DNA from: an uncultured Prevotella sp.
GTDB lineage: Bacteria > Bacteroidota > Bacteroidia > Bacteroidales > Bacteroidaceae
DNA: 64,000 nt
Direction of reading: 5' to 3'
Assembly: GCA_947177775.1 (NCBI GenBank)
Contig: CAMWVS010000001.1
Span: 1 to 64,000 of the forward strand
The notes beneath the pieces are model-generated. The model did no database searches and had not been told where the DNA came from. It saw only the letters and a program-made list of their open reading frames with translations. Positions 38,022 through 45,920 of the stretch are shown piece by piece (positions within the stretch are counted from its first letter, which is position 1; each line of letters opens with the position of its first letter). A program made the translations under genes and the position numbers.

Positions 38022-38765
38022 ATGGACGAGAGAAATTTAATATTAATAGGAAAGAACAAGGACAAAGACCTTGAATTCATACCATCATTTCAAGAACTTA
38101 AAAAAGTCAGAATCATGACCATTGAGGAAGCTAATAAAAACAAAGAACTATTTGTTAACACTGTTCCTCAAACCGGCCAGTCCTACATTTATATACCAGA
38201 AATAAAAAGATGTTTTTTAAATACAGAAAACATCGAGTTTGACATTGAACGGGCTAAAATAAGCATATTGTTTAGTTTCTGCAGAAAACTTGGAGCAAAA
38301 AAATGCGATTATGGATTGAGTTTTGCCCAAAATAAGTCTGAAACGACAAATAACAATACAAAAGTTGGAGCAGGCTATAAAGGCGTAGAAGGTAAAATTG
38401 AAGTTGATTACAACAACACAAATGGACAAAAGCTCAAAAATGAACTAAGAATGAGCTATACGTATGAGGGAGGACGTTACTCTTTTGATGAAGCCAAAAG
38501 TTATTTCGAACAATATCCATTCTTGAATAGCAATCTGGAATGTCAGGAATTACTGGACAGTCGGAATCCGTCAAAAGTATGTAACCAAATCAAAAAGTAT
38601 GAAATTACGATGACTATTTCTCATGACATCAGTTCTGAAACTAAAGTAGCTGCAGGATTAGAAACCGAAACTCTTATTGAAGCGGGAATAAATATAGACA
38701 ACCGATATACAAAGGAACGAAATTACACAGAAACAGTTTTGGCTCACTATACGATTGAATTTTAA
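38022..38765 (+). CDS. island protein with amphipathic beta segments, unknown function
   Basis: 247 residues, no signal peptide. Two Ser/Thr/Asn/Gly-rich segments of alternating polar and apolar residues, about 104-130 (SETTNNNTKVGAGYKG) and 205-230 (SETKVAAGLETETLIEAGI), recall membrane-insertion hairpins of aerolysin- or MACPF-like pore-formers. They are separated by a short helical insert (DEAKSYFEQYPF). The resemblance is compositional only. It starts 11 bp after the tail-anchored partner, third in the operon. Confidence 0.6.
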   Translation: MDERNLILIGKNKDKDLEFIPSFQELKKVRIMTIEEANKNKELFVNTVPQTGQSYIYIPEIKRCFLNTENIEFDIERAKISILFSFCRKLGAKKCDYGLSFAQNKSETTNNNTKVGAGYKGVEGKIEVDYNNTNGQKLKNELRMSYTYEGGRYSFDEAKSYFEQYPFLNSNLECQELLDSRNPSKVCNQIKKYEITMTISHDISSETKVAAGLETETLIEAGINIDNRYTKERNYTETVLAHYTIEF

Positions 38766-38779
38766 TAATAAGCTATTTT

Positions 38780-39186
38780 ATGAAGAAAGAAAAAGTAATC
38801 CAAGCCATCTTGTCGGATGTTGAACTATATTCATCGCACTTCAATGTGTCTGACCTGTGGGAGAAAATAACGTCCATTGCAAAGAAAGTGGGAGCTAATG
38901 CCGTTTACGCAATGCTTCTGCTTTACTATATGTCCATGGATGAAAACGTGCCGACAATAGAGAAAGCGAAGATATACGGCGTTCTCGGATATGTGATACT
39001 GCCGATAACTTGGTTCCGGACATCTTGATGTTTGGACTTCTTGATGACTCTATGGCACTGAAATGGGCACTCGGCAAGCTGTATGACAACGTCACTGACG
39101 AAATGAAGCAAAAGGCATTGATGCAGCTTGGCGAATGGTTTGATGCGCCCGACGTGTCTTCCTTTGACACTTGGCAGATAAGCTGA
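38780..39186 (+). pseudogene. DUF1232 (YkvA-like) gene, 1-nt frameshift
   Basis: The first 82-codon frame (38780-39028) reads up to YGVLGYVILPI and then leaves the family pattern. Shifting frame by one base at 39007/39008 restores the DUF1232 core DLVPDILMFGLLDDSMALKWAL and continues to a stop at 39184-39186, giving a ~135-residue protein. A single G is missing in what should be ATA-GAC-TTG. Either the gene is broken or the base call is wrong. Fourth in the GTPase operon, 15 bp after its neighbour. Confidence 0.75.
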
Positions 39187-39312
39187 CCCACCACTATTGA
39201 ACAACATATAGCACTCATAGACGCGCGCTCAGGAAGCACTCTACCCCAAAAGTGAATTTAAGAAGCCTCCTGGCACTATACAAAAAATAAATTAAGGAAT
39301 AACAAACATTAT

Positions 39313-39729
39313 TTGAATTATGGACAATCAATAAAGTTCGAAGAGATACTGAAATACGTAGACACGCATTTCGGTCAAAAAGTGAAACTGTCATTTGTTT
39401 CAGATAAAGAAATAACAGTTGCTATCGTGAAGCATATCCTGATAAAGGAAGTGACCATAGGAATCAATCTGATTGTCAACTCTGTCAACAACGATAAGAT
39501 TGGTTTAAGCTATAAAGGCACAGGCATCGACCTCATCATCAAAGGCGCTCTGAACTTCATAGCACCACATTTCCCTGAATTTAATCAAGCAATAGAACTA
39601 AAGGAAAACAATAACCTGATTATTGATTTGAAGAAGATAGACAAACTTGAACCGGCTCTGAAACAGATTTCGCTTACATCCATTTCATTCTCTCCCTCTT
39701 CTGTCAATATCGGATGTGACCTGAAATAA
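39313..39729 (+). CDS. island hypothetical protein (TTG start)
   Basis: 138 residues if begun at the TTG at 39313; no in-frame ATG exists between that and an upstream stop at 39259, so it is either TTG-initiated or a 5'-truncated gene. Beta-strand-rich central part (VKLSFVSDKEITVAIVKHILIKEVTIGINLIVNSV) and no signal peptide. No family recognised. It is followed by a strong terminator and probably ends the GTPase operon, 126 bp after the DUF1232 pseudogene. Confidence 0.5.
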   Translation: MNYGQSIKFEEILKYVDTHFGQKVKLSFVSDKEITVAIVKHILIKEVTIGINLIVNSVNNDKIGLSYKGTGIDLIIKGALNFIAPHFPEFNQAIELKENNNLIIDLKKIDKLEPALKQISLTSISFSPSSVNIGCDLK

Positions 39730-39763
39730 TCCAGTCACTGACATCATGAACGCCGAGATTCAG

Positions 39764-39815
39764 AAAATCATTGCAGCTCTGTCCAGACTTATGACGGGCT
39801 GCAATGATTTTTTAT
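39764..39815 (+). terminator. terminator of the island operon
   Basis: A 14-bp perfect stem AAAATCATTGCAGC / GCTGCAATGATTTT with TTTTTTATAAG following, 34 bp after the last gene. Confidence 0.85.
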
Positions 39816-39894
39816 AAGTTTCTAATAATGGTAGAATCCCGCGGTAGAATAGAGGTAGAATTATTGCTTAGGCAATTCAAAAAACTCTTTATCT

Positions 39895-40209
39895 TTATAC
39901 AGGCCGCAATTCTACCGTCAGCCCCATTGCAGCTGCTATTTTATATAATGTAGCAACTGTTGGAACAGTCAGCCCTCGCTCTAACCGCGATATATATCAT
40001 TTATCTGCTCCTATACGTTTTGCAAGTTCCGATTGGGTCAGGCGAGCATTTTTACGTGCATCAAGTAATATTTGGGCATTATATTCTTCCCATGCCTTTT
40101 CCCTGTTTCTTTCTCTCTCAGGTGTACCTTCCTTCCCTAGAGCATCATCCAACCAAGCATCCAAATCGTAGATGTCTTTACTTATTTCCTTTATTTCCAT
40201 AATACTCAT
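39895..40209 (-). pseudogene. XRE-family antitoxin gene interrupted by an in-frame TGA
   Basis: The intact frame would give a 104-residue HigA-type antitoxin. The first 70 codons end ...LTQSELAKRIGADK followed by TGA (39997-39999). Reading through continues YISRLERGLTVPTVATLYKI to a TAA at 39895, a perfect HTH continuation. TCA (Ser) to TGA is the simplest change. The stop removes the recognition helix. Downstream of and overlapping the toxin gene (toxin first). Confidence 0.8.
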
Positions 40210-40510
40210 TTTTTAGTTTTATCGCTTTATTGATTTCGTTATTCGGTGTTTTCTGTGTTTTCTTTTTGAACGCATTAAAAAGAACAACTATAGTATCACC
40301 ATCATATATGAAAAAGATGCGAAACTCATTATTACCATAGGTCACACGAAACTCGTAAATTCCATCACGTATGAATTTTATGAAGTGCCGTGGCATCTTA
40401 TTCTCAACCTTCAACAAATCCAGTGCACGCTGTATCTTACATACTTCATCTGCAGACAGTTTTTTTATGAATTCGCTAAAATAGTTTTTATATGCTATAA
40501 TCTTTCTCAT
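40178..40510 (-). CDS. RelE/HigB-type toxin (Gp49-like)
   Basis: 110 residues starting at MRKIIAYKNYF; the frame extends 12 codons upstream but those do not fit the family. Conserved blocks KMPRHFIKFIRDGIYEFRVTYGNNEFRIFFIYDGDTIVVLFNAFKKKTQKTP-type order (positions ~46-93) are those of ribosome-dependent or phage-derived Gp49-like toxins. It overlaps the antitoxin gene by ~32 bp. The toxin frame is intact although its antitoxin is broken. Confidence 0.85.
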   Translation of the reverse strand: MRKIIAYKNYFSEFIKKLSADEVCKIQRALDLLKVENKMPRHFIKFIRDGIYEFRVTYGNNEFRIFFIYDGDTIVVLFNAFKKKTQKTPNNEINKAIKLKNEYYGNKGNK

Positions 40511-40614
40511 TATGCAAATGATAACAAAAGTTACACAGTTATACAACTATCACGTCATTATTTTGTCTTTTTCTCCTCCACCGCACCATCCGCTATATGA
40601 GAAACGACGGCGGA

Positions 40615-41388
40615 TTACTTGACAGGTTCACCTAATATTTCCAAGTAGCGGCGCAGTGAATCCATTTCCGCCATTGCAACAACTCGCTGGAAAGGCATTG
40701 GATTGTGTTCCGTGTGTGACACTTCCAAAGCCTTATAGTAGCTTGTCTTATCTTCCATATTGCCTTTCAAGTTCACGAGCGTATATCCATTTCGCAACAG
40801 ATACAGGTTCATCAGCAAGCGTGAGGTGCGGCCATTGCCGTCTATGAACGGGTGGATGCGCACAAGCTCATCGTGGAGATAGGCGGCCGTGAGGACCGGA
40901 TGAACGTTGCTTTCCGTCATCTGTTCAAACCTGATAATGAAGTTCTCCATCTGTTTCTCTATAAGAAAAGGCTGCGGCGGAGTGTGGCGGCTACCGGATA
41001 TCATAACAGGAACATTACGATAACGCCCTGCGTTTTCTCTGTCTATCCCATGCAACACAAGTGCATGGATTTCTTTTATAGTGCGTTCGGAAATCTCAAT
41101 TTCCCGTTTTGCGAAGTCCTTTATATAACCGATTGCCTCGGCATGGTTTATTGCTTCGAGGTGTTCGCGCATTGTCTTGCCGGCAATAGTCACGCCTTCA
41201 TTCACCACAAGTTCTGTTTCCTGCAGTGTCAAGGTGTTGCCTTCAATACGGTTGCTTTCATACGTATATTCAATTGCCAAAGCGTCTTCTATCTTTTTCA
41301 TGGCCACGGCCGGCAGCGGACGTAACTCTGAGAGCCGTCCTTTCAGTGTATCACACTCGCGCAACAATGCTGTTATATTCTCATTCAT
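40615..41388 (-). CDS. Fic-domain protein (AMP-transferase type, self-inhibited)
   Basis: 257 residues. The active-site motif HPFIDGNGRTSR spans 179-190, with catalytic His179. An N-terminal inhibitory helix carries the [ST]xxxE[GN] motif SNRIEG (Ser45, Glu49, Gly50), marking a class II Fic whose glutamate blocks ATP binding. Target proteins are unknown. It lies alone between the toxin/antitoxin pair and tRNA-Arg. Confidence 0.92.
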   Translation of the reverse strand: MNENITALLRECDTLKGRLSELRPLPAVAMKKIEDALAIEYTYESNRIEGNTLTLQETELVVNEGVTIAGKTMREHLEAINHAEAIGYIKDFAKREIEISERTIKEIHALVLHGIDRENAGRYRNVPVMISGSRHTPPQPFLIEKQMENFIIRFEQMTESNVHPVLTAAYLHDELVRIHPFIDGNGRTSRLLMNLYLLRNGYTLVNLKGNMEDKTSYYKALEVSHTEHNPMPFQRVVAMAEMDSLRRYLEILGEPVK

Positions 41389-41592
41389 AGCTGTTATTCT
41401 GCGTTCGGCACCAATTCATCTGATACGACAAAAGTCATTCTCTATCCGAATATGGTCACCATTTACATATTTCATTTCGGACTTTGCATCCAAAAGCGTT
41501 ACTGTTCCTCTATCTCGAATTACTATCAATTCCACACATGCCTAATACACAAAAAGGTTTCATCTGCTTGATGAAACCTTTTTATGATAAGG

Positions 41593-41667
41593 TGATTCCG
41601 TAGGGATTCGAACCCTAGACCCACGCCTTAGAAGGGCGTTGCTCTAATCCAACTGAGCTACGGAACC
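41593..41667 (-). tRNA. tRNA-Arg (anticodon UCU)
   Basis: 75 nt on the minus strand. Acceptor stem GGTTCCG/CGGAATC, D arm with AGCTCAGTTGGA, anticodon stem ACGCC/GGCGT with loop CTTCTAA (anticodon TCT), T arm GGGTTCGAATCCC. CCA is not encoded. Its 3' end faces the AT-rich island, but no copy of the tRNA 3' end was found at the other side. Confidence 0.97.
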
Positions 41668-41747
41668 CTTAAATCGGGTGCAAAGGTATAAATAAATAAT
41701 AAGATTGCCAAATATTTGCGGGACTTTTGAATGAATTTATGAAAAAA

Positions 41748-41930
41748 AGAAGGAGATAAAGGGAGATATTAAGGAGATATAGGGAGATATAGGGAGATAT
41801 AGGGAGGTATTAAGAAGATATAAGGAAGATAAAAGGAGATAAAGGACAATGGCCTTAGTTCAAGCAACACAAGGCATACGTCCTTTATCTCCTTTTATCT
41901 TCCTTTATCTTCTTATATCTCCTTTTATCT
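41748..41930. repeat. GGAGATAA hairpin element, copy B
   Basis: The left arm (41748-41852) consists of GGAGATATAGGGAGATATA-type units. The right arm (41880-41930) is the complementary CTTTATCTCCTTTTATCTTC. The core AAGGACAATGGCCTTAGTT...ACGTCC aligns with the inverted core of 22218-22376. It ends 3 bp before the stop of the GH2 gene. Confidence 0.8.
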
Positions 41931-41933
41931 CTC

Positions 41934-44348
41934 TTACATCGTCTTCAGCGCCAGCTTCGACGTCTTCAAGCCGTCGGCGGTTACGGTCAGTGTGACCTTG
42001 CCGGCTTCACGTTTTGAACGCAGGATGACGGTGGCCGTGCCGTTGTAGAGGCGACGGGTGTTGCCGACAGTCAGTTCATCGCTCGTTATGTCACCGTTGA
42101 TGACACCGACAATTTCCGCCGGACCGTCAACGGAGAATGTCAGCAGTCCGTGTTCGCCCTGCACGCGGCGGCCTTTCTTGTCGACGGCAGATACGCGGAC
42201 ATGCTGCAGGTCCTGACCGTCGGCACGCCATGTGGCGTTATCTGCCTCGGATTTCAGCACTACGGCATCAGTCGTGGTCTCGATACGGTGGCGGGCAACG
42301 ACCTTTCCGGCCGTGCGGGCAACGGCCTCGATTGAGCCGGCCTCATATTTCACACCGTCCCACTTGATCTTGTTGCGGGTCTTCGGATCGCGGACATTCT
42401 TCTTCACGCCGACGCTCTTGCCGTTGACGAGAAGCTCAACCTCGTCGGCGTTGGTGTAGGTGTAAAGCGACATGGAGCTTCCAGCCTTGCGGTTCCAGTG
42501 GTCCGACATACGTTGCGTTCCGACCTTCACATCGTTCCAGACCGTGTTGTCGTCGCTGTCGATGATACCGATATGGACGACCGGCTCTTCCGGACGGAAG
42601 ATGCTGCGAAGGAAATAAGCAATCGGTTTTGGCTCAAGCGAGATGTCGAACACGCCCTGTGCCCAGCCCTTGGCCGGCCAGCCGTTGGACTCACCCAGAT
42701 AGTCAATCATGCCCCAATAGGCCAGACCGACAACCTTGTCAAGATCCATCTCGTAGTAGTTCGGTCCCATCATGGCCGTGTTGGCCTCGCTCTGATAGAA
42801 AATCATGTTGGGGAAGCGGCGGCCGTCGCCGGGGAAGTACATATAACGGTAGTTGTAGGACGCGATGTCGGTCTCATGAACCAGCGGAGCCGGCAGCGAG
42901 TCCGTCTCTAGACTGCGGCCGCGCGGGTGCATGGCCACGGTCACGGGGCGCGTCTTGTCATAGCGGTGGAGCAGTTCGCGCTGCAGACGATAGGGCGTCA
43001 CACCCCAGTCGGCGTACGGCAGATTCCAGTAGGTCTGAAGCTCGTTTCCGAGACTCCACATCACGACAGACGGATGGTTGCGGTCACGGCGTATGAACTC
43101 AGGAACATCCTGCTGCCAGAGATTGACCCACTCGGTGCGTCCGCCGGCAAACTGCGTCAGCCACTTGTCGTACAGCTCGTCGACAACGAGCATGCCGTAT
43201 TTGTCACAGAGGTCGAGGAACGACTTGCTGTAAGGGTTGTGGGACGTGCGCACATGATTGAAACCGTATTCTTTCAGCAGCTGGATACGCTTCTCCATCG
43301 CACGGGGATAGGCCGCCGCGCCAAGTGCACCGAGCGTATGGTGATTGGCTATTCCTTTCAGGATGACCTTCTTGCCGTTGAGCTTGAATCCGAATTCAGG
43401 CGAATATTCTATCGAGCGTACGCCGAACTTCTCGCTCACGCGGTCGGCCACCGTCCCGTCCGGACGCAGCAGCGTCACCACGGCCGTATAGAGATGGGGC
43501 GTCTCACAGCTCCAGAGCTGCGGGGCGGTGAGGGTGATGCTGTCGATGAGATGTTCGTTGATTTTCTGTCCGCGGTTGAAGGGGATGGTCTTCGTCGTTT
43601 CATAGACGGTAGTTCCTGCGCCATCCTGTATGGCCACGTTGACGGAGAGCTCCTTTATCTTCAGATAGCATGCCAGCTCGGCCTGTATCTTTACCGTAGC
43701 CTCACGGTCGCTGACACTGGGCGTGGTGATGTAGAGCGGATGGCGCGTGAAATACTGCTGTGGGTCAGTCACCACGAGATTGACGTCGCGGAAGAGTCCG
43801 CCGCCGGTGTACCAGCGTGAGTTTTCCGGCCGCTGCGTGTTGGCCTTGACGGCGATGACGTTCGGCTGGCCGTACTTGAGCAGCTTGGTCACGTCGATGT
43901 CAAAACCCACATATCCGTAGTCCGTCCCGCCTACTCGCTGTCCGTTGAGATAGACGTCGCCAACGAGCATGATGCCCTCGAAGTCGAGCACGACGCGACG
44001 GCCTTTCCACGAGGCGTCGGGCGTGATGGTCTTGCGGTACCAGCCGATGCCCATCTCCTTGAAACCGCGTGAGCTGAGGCGGCTCTTGACGTTGCTGGCC
44101 GCGTCGCTGTTGTCGGCCTTCTCCCCCTTTTCAGGCGCCACCCAGGGCTGGCTGATCTGGAAGTCGTGAGGAACTGTGACCGTCTGCCATGAGCTGTCGT
44201 CATAGTCAGGGCGCTCGGCTCCGGCGGCGTCGCCGGCATGGAAGCGCCAGTCGAAATTGAGTGTCTCCACAATCCGCGACGCGTCACCGGCCGCCACAGC
44301 GGGCAGCAGCGCCATCACGGCACAAAAGATTAATGCGATTCGTTTCAT
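41934..44348 (-). CDS. glycoside hydrolase family 2 (beta-galactosidase-like), secreted
   Basis: 804 residues with a signal peptide (about 1-20). Sugar-binding beta-sandwich (~25-200), immunoglobulin-like domain (~205-312), TIM barrel (~315-600), then DUF4982-type and further beta-domains. The acid/base Glu436 lies in WSLGNELQ and the nucleophile Glu521 in IFYQSEAN; HHTLGALGAA and VRTSHNPYS are also conserved. Periplasmic release of terminal beta-galactose or beta-glucuronate from plant or host glycans is likely; exact substrate cannot be read. No SusCD or sensor beside it. Confidence 0.93.
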   Translation of the reverse strand: MKRIALIFCAVMALLPAVAAGDASRIVETLNFDWRFHAGDAAGAERPDYDDSSWQTVTVPHDFQISQPWVAPEKGEKADNSDAASNVKSRLSSRGFKEMGIGWYRKTITPDASWKGRRVVLDFEGIMLVGDVYLNGQRVGGTDYGYVGFDIDVTKLLKYGQPNVIAVKANTQRPENSRWYTGGGLFRDVNLVVTDPQQYFTRHPLYITTPSVSDREATVKIQAELACYLKIKELSVNVAIQDGAGTTVYETTKTIPFNRGQKINEHLIDSITLTAPQLWSCETPHLYTAVVTLLRPDGTVADRVSEKFGVRSIEYSPEFGFKLNGKKVILKGIANHHTLGALGAAAYPRAMEKRIQLLKEYGFNHVRTSHNPYSKSFLDLCDKYGMLVVDELYDKWLTQFAGGRTEWVNLWQQDVPEFIRRDRNHPSVVMWSLGNELQTYWNLPYADWGVTPYRLQRELLHRYDKTRPVTVAMHPRGRSLETDSLPAPLVHETDIASYNYRYMYFPGDGRRFPNMIFYQSEANTAMMGPNYYEMDLDKVVGLAYWGMIDYLGESNGWPAKGWAQGVFDISLEPKPIAYFLRSIFRPEEPVVHIGIIDSDDNTVWNDVKVGTQRMSDHWNRKAGSSMSLYTYTNADEVELLVNGKSVGVKKNVRDPKTRNKIKWDGVKYEAGSIEAVARTAGKVVARHRIETTTDAVVLKSEADNATWRADGQDLQHVRVSAVDKKGRRVQGEHGLLTFSVDGPAEIVGVINGDITSDELTVGNTRRLYNGTATVILRSKREAGKVTLTVTADGLKTSKLALKTM

Positions 44349-44415
44349 TTTTTATGTTTAGTAGAATTTAATTGTTTGTCTTTTTTCCTGAATCATGTCC
44401 TCGCCATGCAACCAC

Positions 44416-44823
44416 TCACACAGAGGCCAACTCACATCCTATGGAACGGATTGTCTGCAATATTTCATTGAAACGCTCTTCCGAGGGCTTCTTTGTTCCA
44501 CTTACATACTGTGCGAACAAGCTCTGTGATATCCTCAACCTGCGGGCAACGGCCGAAACGTTCAGTTCCGGATGGGTCATAAACAAGTCATACAGAGGAT
44601 TGCTCTTCTTCTCATGGAAAAATCCCTCAAAGCTCAAATCCTCGTCAAGCTCCGGCCAATGGATGCCGTCATCGCTCGTTGTGAAATTGGCTCTCTGCTC
44701 TTGTGTAGCCCATTTCAGCCTTTGATAGTCCGAAAACTTCTCGCAGGCTTCCCGTCCGTCAGCCGTACGTATCCATATCGCGGTGTCCGTAAGCCAGACT
44801 TTTTCTATCCTGATAGTTTCCAT
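44416..44823 (-). CDS. DUF2442 protein with C-terminal HTH
   Basis: 135 residues. Residues 1-75 are the DUF2442 domain (VWLTDTAIWIRTADGREACEKF). Residues ~80-130 form an XRE-like helix-turn-helix (NVSAVARRLRISQSLFAQYVSGTKKPSEERF). This gene and the DUF4160 gene upstream are the classic paired DUF4160/DUF2442 module, a predicted type II toxin-antitoxin. The HTH suggests autoregulation. One-base gap between the two. Confidence 0.82.
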   Translation of the reverse strand: METIRIEKVWLTDTAIWIRTADGREACEKFSDYQRLKWATQEQRANFTTSDDGIHWPELDEDLSFEGFFHEKKSNPLYDLFMTHPELNVSAVARRLRISQSLFAQYVSGTKKPSEERFNEILQTIRSIGCELASV

Positions 44824-44824
44824 C

Positions 44825-45064
44825 TTACTTTATTTTATTGAAAAACTTATTCCAATGTTCTGCTATCACTTCTTGGTTCTCCTCTATTATAGATTCGACA
44901 AGTTTCAGTTCCGACGGTTTCAGTCCTTTGTTCTGAACCAACGTAACGGGGAATATCGTGAACTTTGCTTTCGTATCACCCTTCATGACATGTACGTGTA
45001 TCGGCTCATGGTCATTTGCATAAAACATGAACTTAAACCCGAAAAGTATAAATATCGTCGGCAT
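44825..45064 (-). CDS. DUF4160 protein, first gene of the DUF4160/DUF2442 pair
   Basis: 79 residues from the ATG at 45064 (MPTIFILFGF), the family start; 22 upstream codons in frame are not conserved-looking. The signature FYANDHEPIHVHV matches DUF4160. Predicted toxin or effector partner of the DUF2442 protein; activity unknown. Confidence 0.82.
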   Translation of the reverse strand: MPTIFILFGFKFMFYANDHEPIHVHVMKGDTKAKFTIFPVTLVQNKGLKPSELKLVESIIEENQEVIAEHWNKFFNKIK

Positions 45065-45240
45065 ATCTCGCTGATTATTAATTATTCCACAAAGATAGGT
45101 GATAATTCTATTACCCCCAAACTTTTTCACAACTATTTTGCTTTTCTTGCGAGTGCATCAAAATTGGTGGCAGACACACGGCTGCATTCATGGGAGACGC
45201 CACTGTGTGACATCTCTACAATTTCCTTCGCCACTCAGTC

Positions 45241-45376
45241 TGAGGGTGTTGCAGGACTATATAATTCGCCCAACTTGTAGGGACATCGCTTTGCGATGTT
45301 TATTGAATATCAACTGATTATGTCAACGTGCCAAAGGCACGTCCCTACAATTTCATTGTTTTGCGACACCCTCGTT
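45241..45376. repeat. palindromic TTGTAGGGAC dispersed repeat
   Basis: Arms TTGTAGGGACATCGC (from 45275) and GGCACGTCCCTACAA (to 45350) enclose two small hairpins (ATCGCTTTGCGAT and ACGTGCCAAAGGCACGT). Weaker outer arms GAGGGTGTTGCA and TTGCGACACCCTC reach 45241 and 45376. This looks like a Bacteroidetes REP/BIME-like element. It abuts copy 3 of the ~400-bp element. Confidence 0.75.
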
Positions 45377-45391
45377 GTGTGTAGTTCCTCA

Positions 45392-45779
45392 ACTGTTAAA
45401 AACTCAGAATTAACCGGACAAATGCCTTCAAATCCTTGAAGAATTCAGAAATTAAAATCATTTGGTCGCAAATTCGCGAGTTTTGCGCGTGCATCTTTTA
45501 TCGCCTGAACTACAATATGTTACAACAGAATCAGCAAAAGTGTGCAACAAAATCGGCCGTAAACATCTGCCGTAAGGGCCTTACGACCTTCCCGCGGGGC
45601 CCTTGTTGCATTGCGACGGCGGCCCCGTTGCAACGCAACAAGGGCCTTATTGCAGACCCGGGAGGGCCTCCTTGGTCCGCGACGGCGAAAAAGCGGGAGG
45701 CCGACGGCAGTATTTTGTCATAATTTCCGCACCGCCGCTCTCCAGAATTAAAAATTTCAAGTGTTAAATTCCGGGATAT
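45392..45779 (+). repeat. ~400-bp dispersed intergenic element, copy 3
   Basis: Full-length copy, 388 bp, plus strand, with the same ends and blocks. The central hairpin is kept but with other arm sequence: GGCCCTTGTTGCATTGC (45598-45614) pairs with GCAACGCAACAAGGGCC (45630-45646) at 16 of 17 positions. Together with the neighbouring repeat it explains the gene-free stretch 45065-45920. Confidence 0.82.
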
Positions 45780-45784
45780 TTTTT

Positions 45785-45851
45785 TGAATTAGGAATCAGG
45801 AGTTCTGCAACATCCTCCGGCTCCTAATCCGCAACTCCCAATTCATAATTC
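45785..45851. repeat. degenerate GAATTAGGA-type hairpin
   Basis: GAATTAGGAATCAGGAG and its partly complementary CTCCTAATCC...AATTCATAATTC. Same architecture as the other microsatellite-like hairpins in the window. Confidence 0.45.
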
Positions 45852-45895
45852 AAAAATAAAGTGCCCCCGCTGCCACTTGGGGACAGCAGGAGCAC
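45852..45895 (-). terminator. terminator of the ompA-family gene
   Basis: On the minus strand an imperfect GTGCTCCTGCTG / CAGCGGGGGCAC stem is followed by TTTATTTTTG. Confidence 0.75.
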
Positions 45896-45920
45896 CGATC
45901 AAGAGTAGTATGCAAACACT

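Noticed and set aside
39895..40209. Recoding of TGA as an amino acid
   Set aside because: TGA serves as an ordinary stop in many neighbouring genes; a nonsense mutation is simpler.
41593..41667. tRNA-Arg as an attachment site of the AT-rich island
   Set aside because: No direct copy of the tRNA 3' end was found near 36000 and no integrase is present, so site-specific integration is unsupported.
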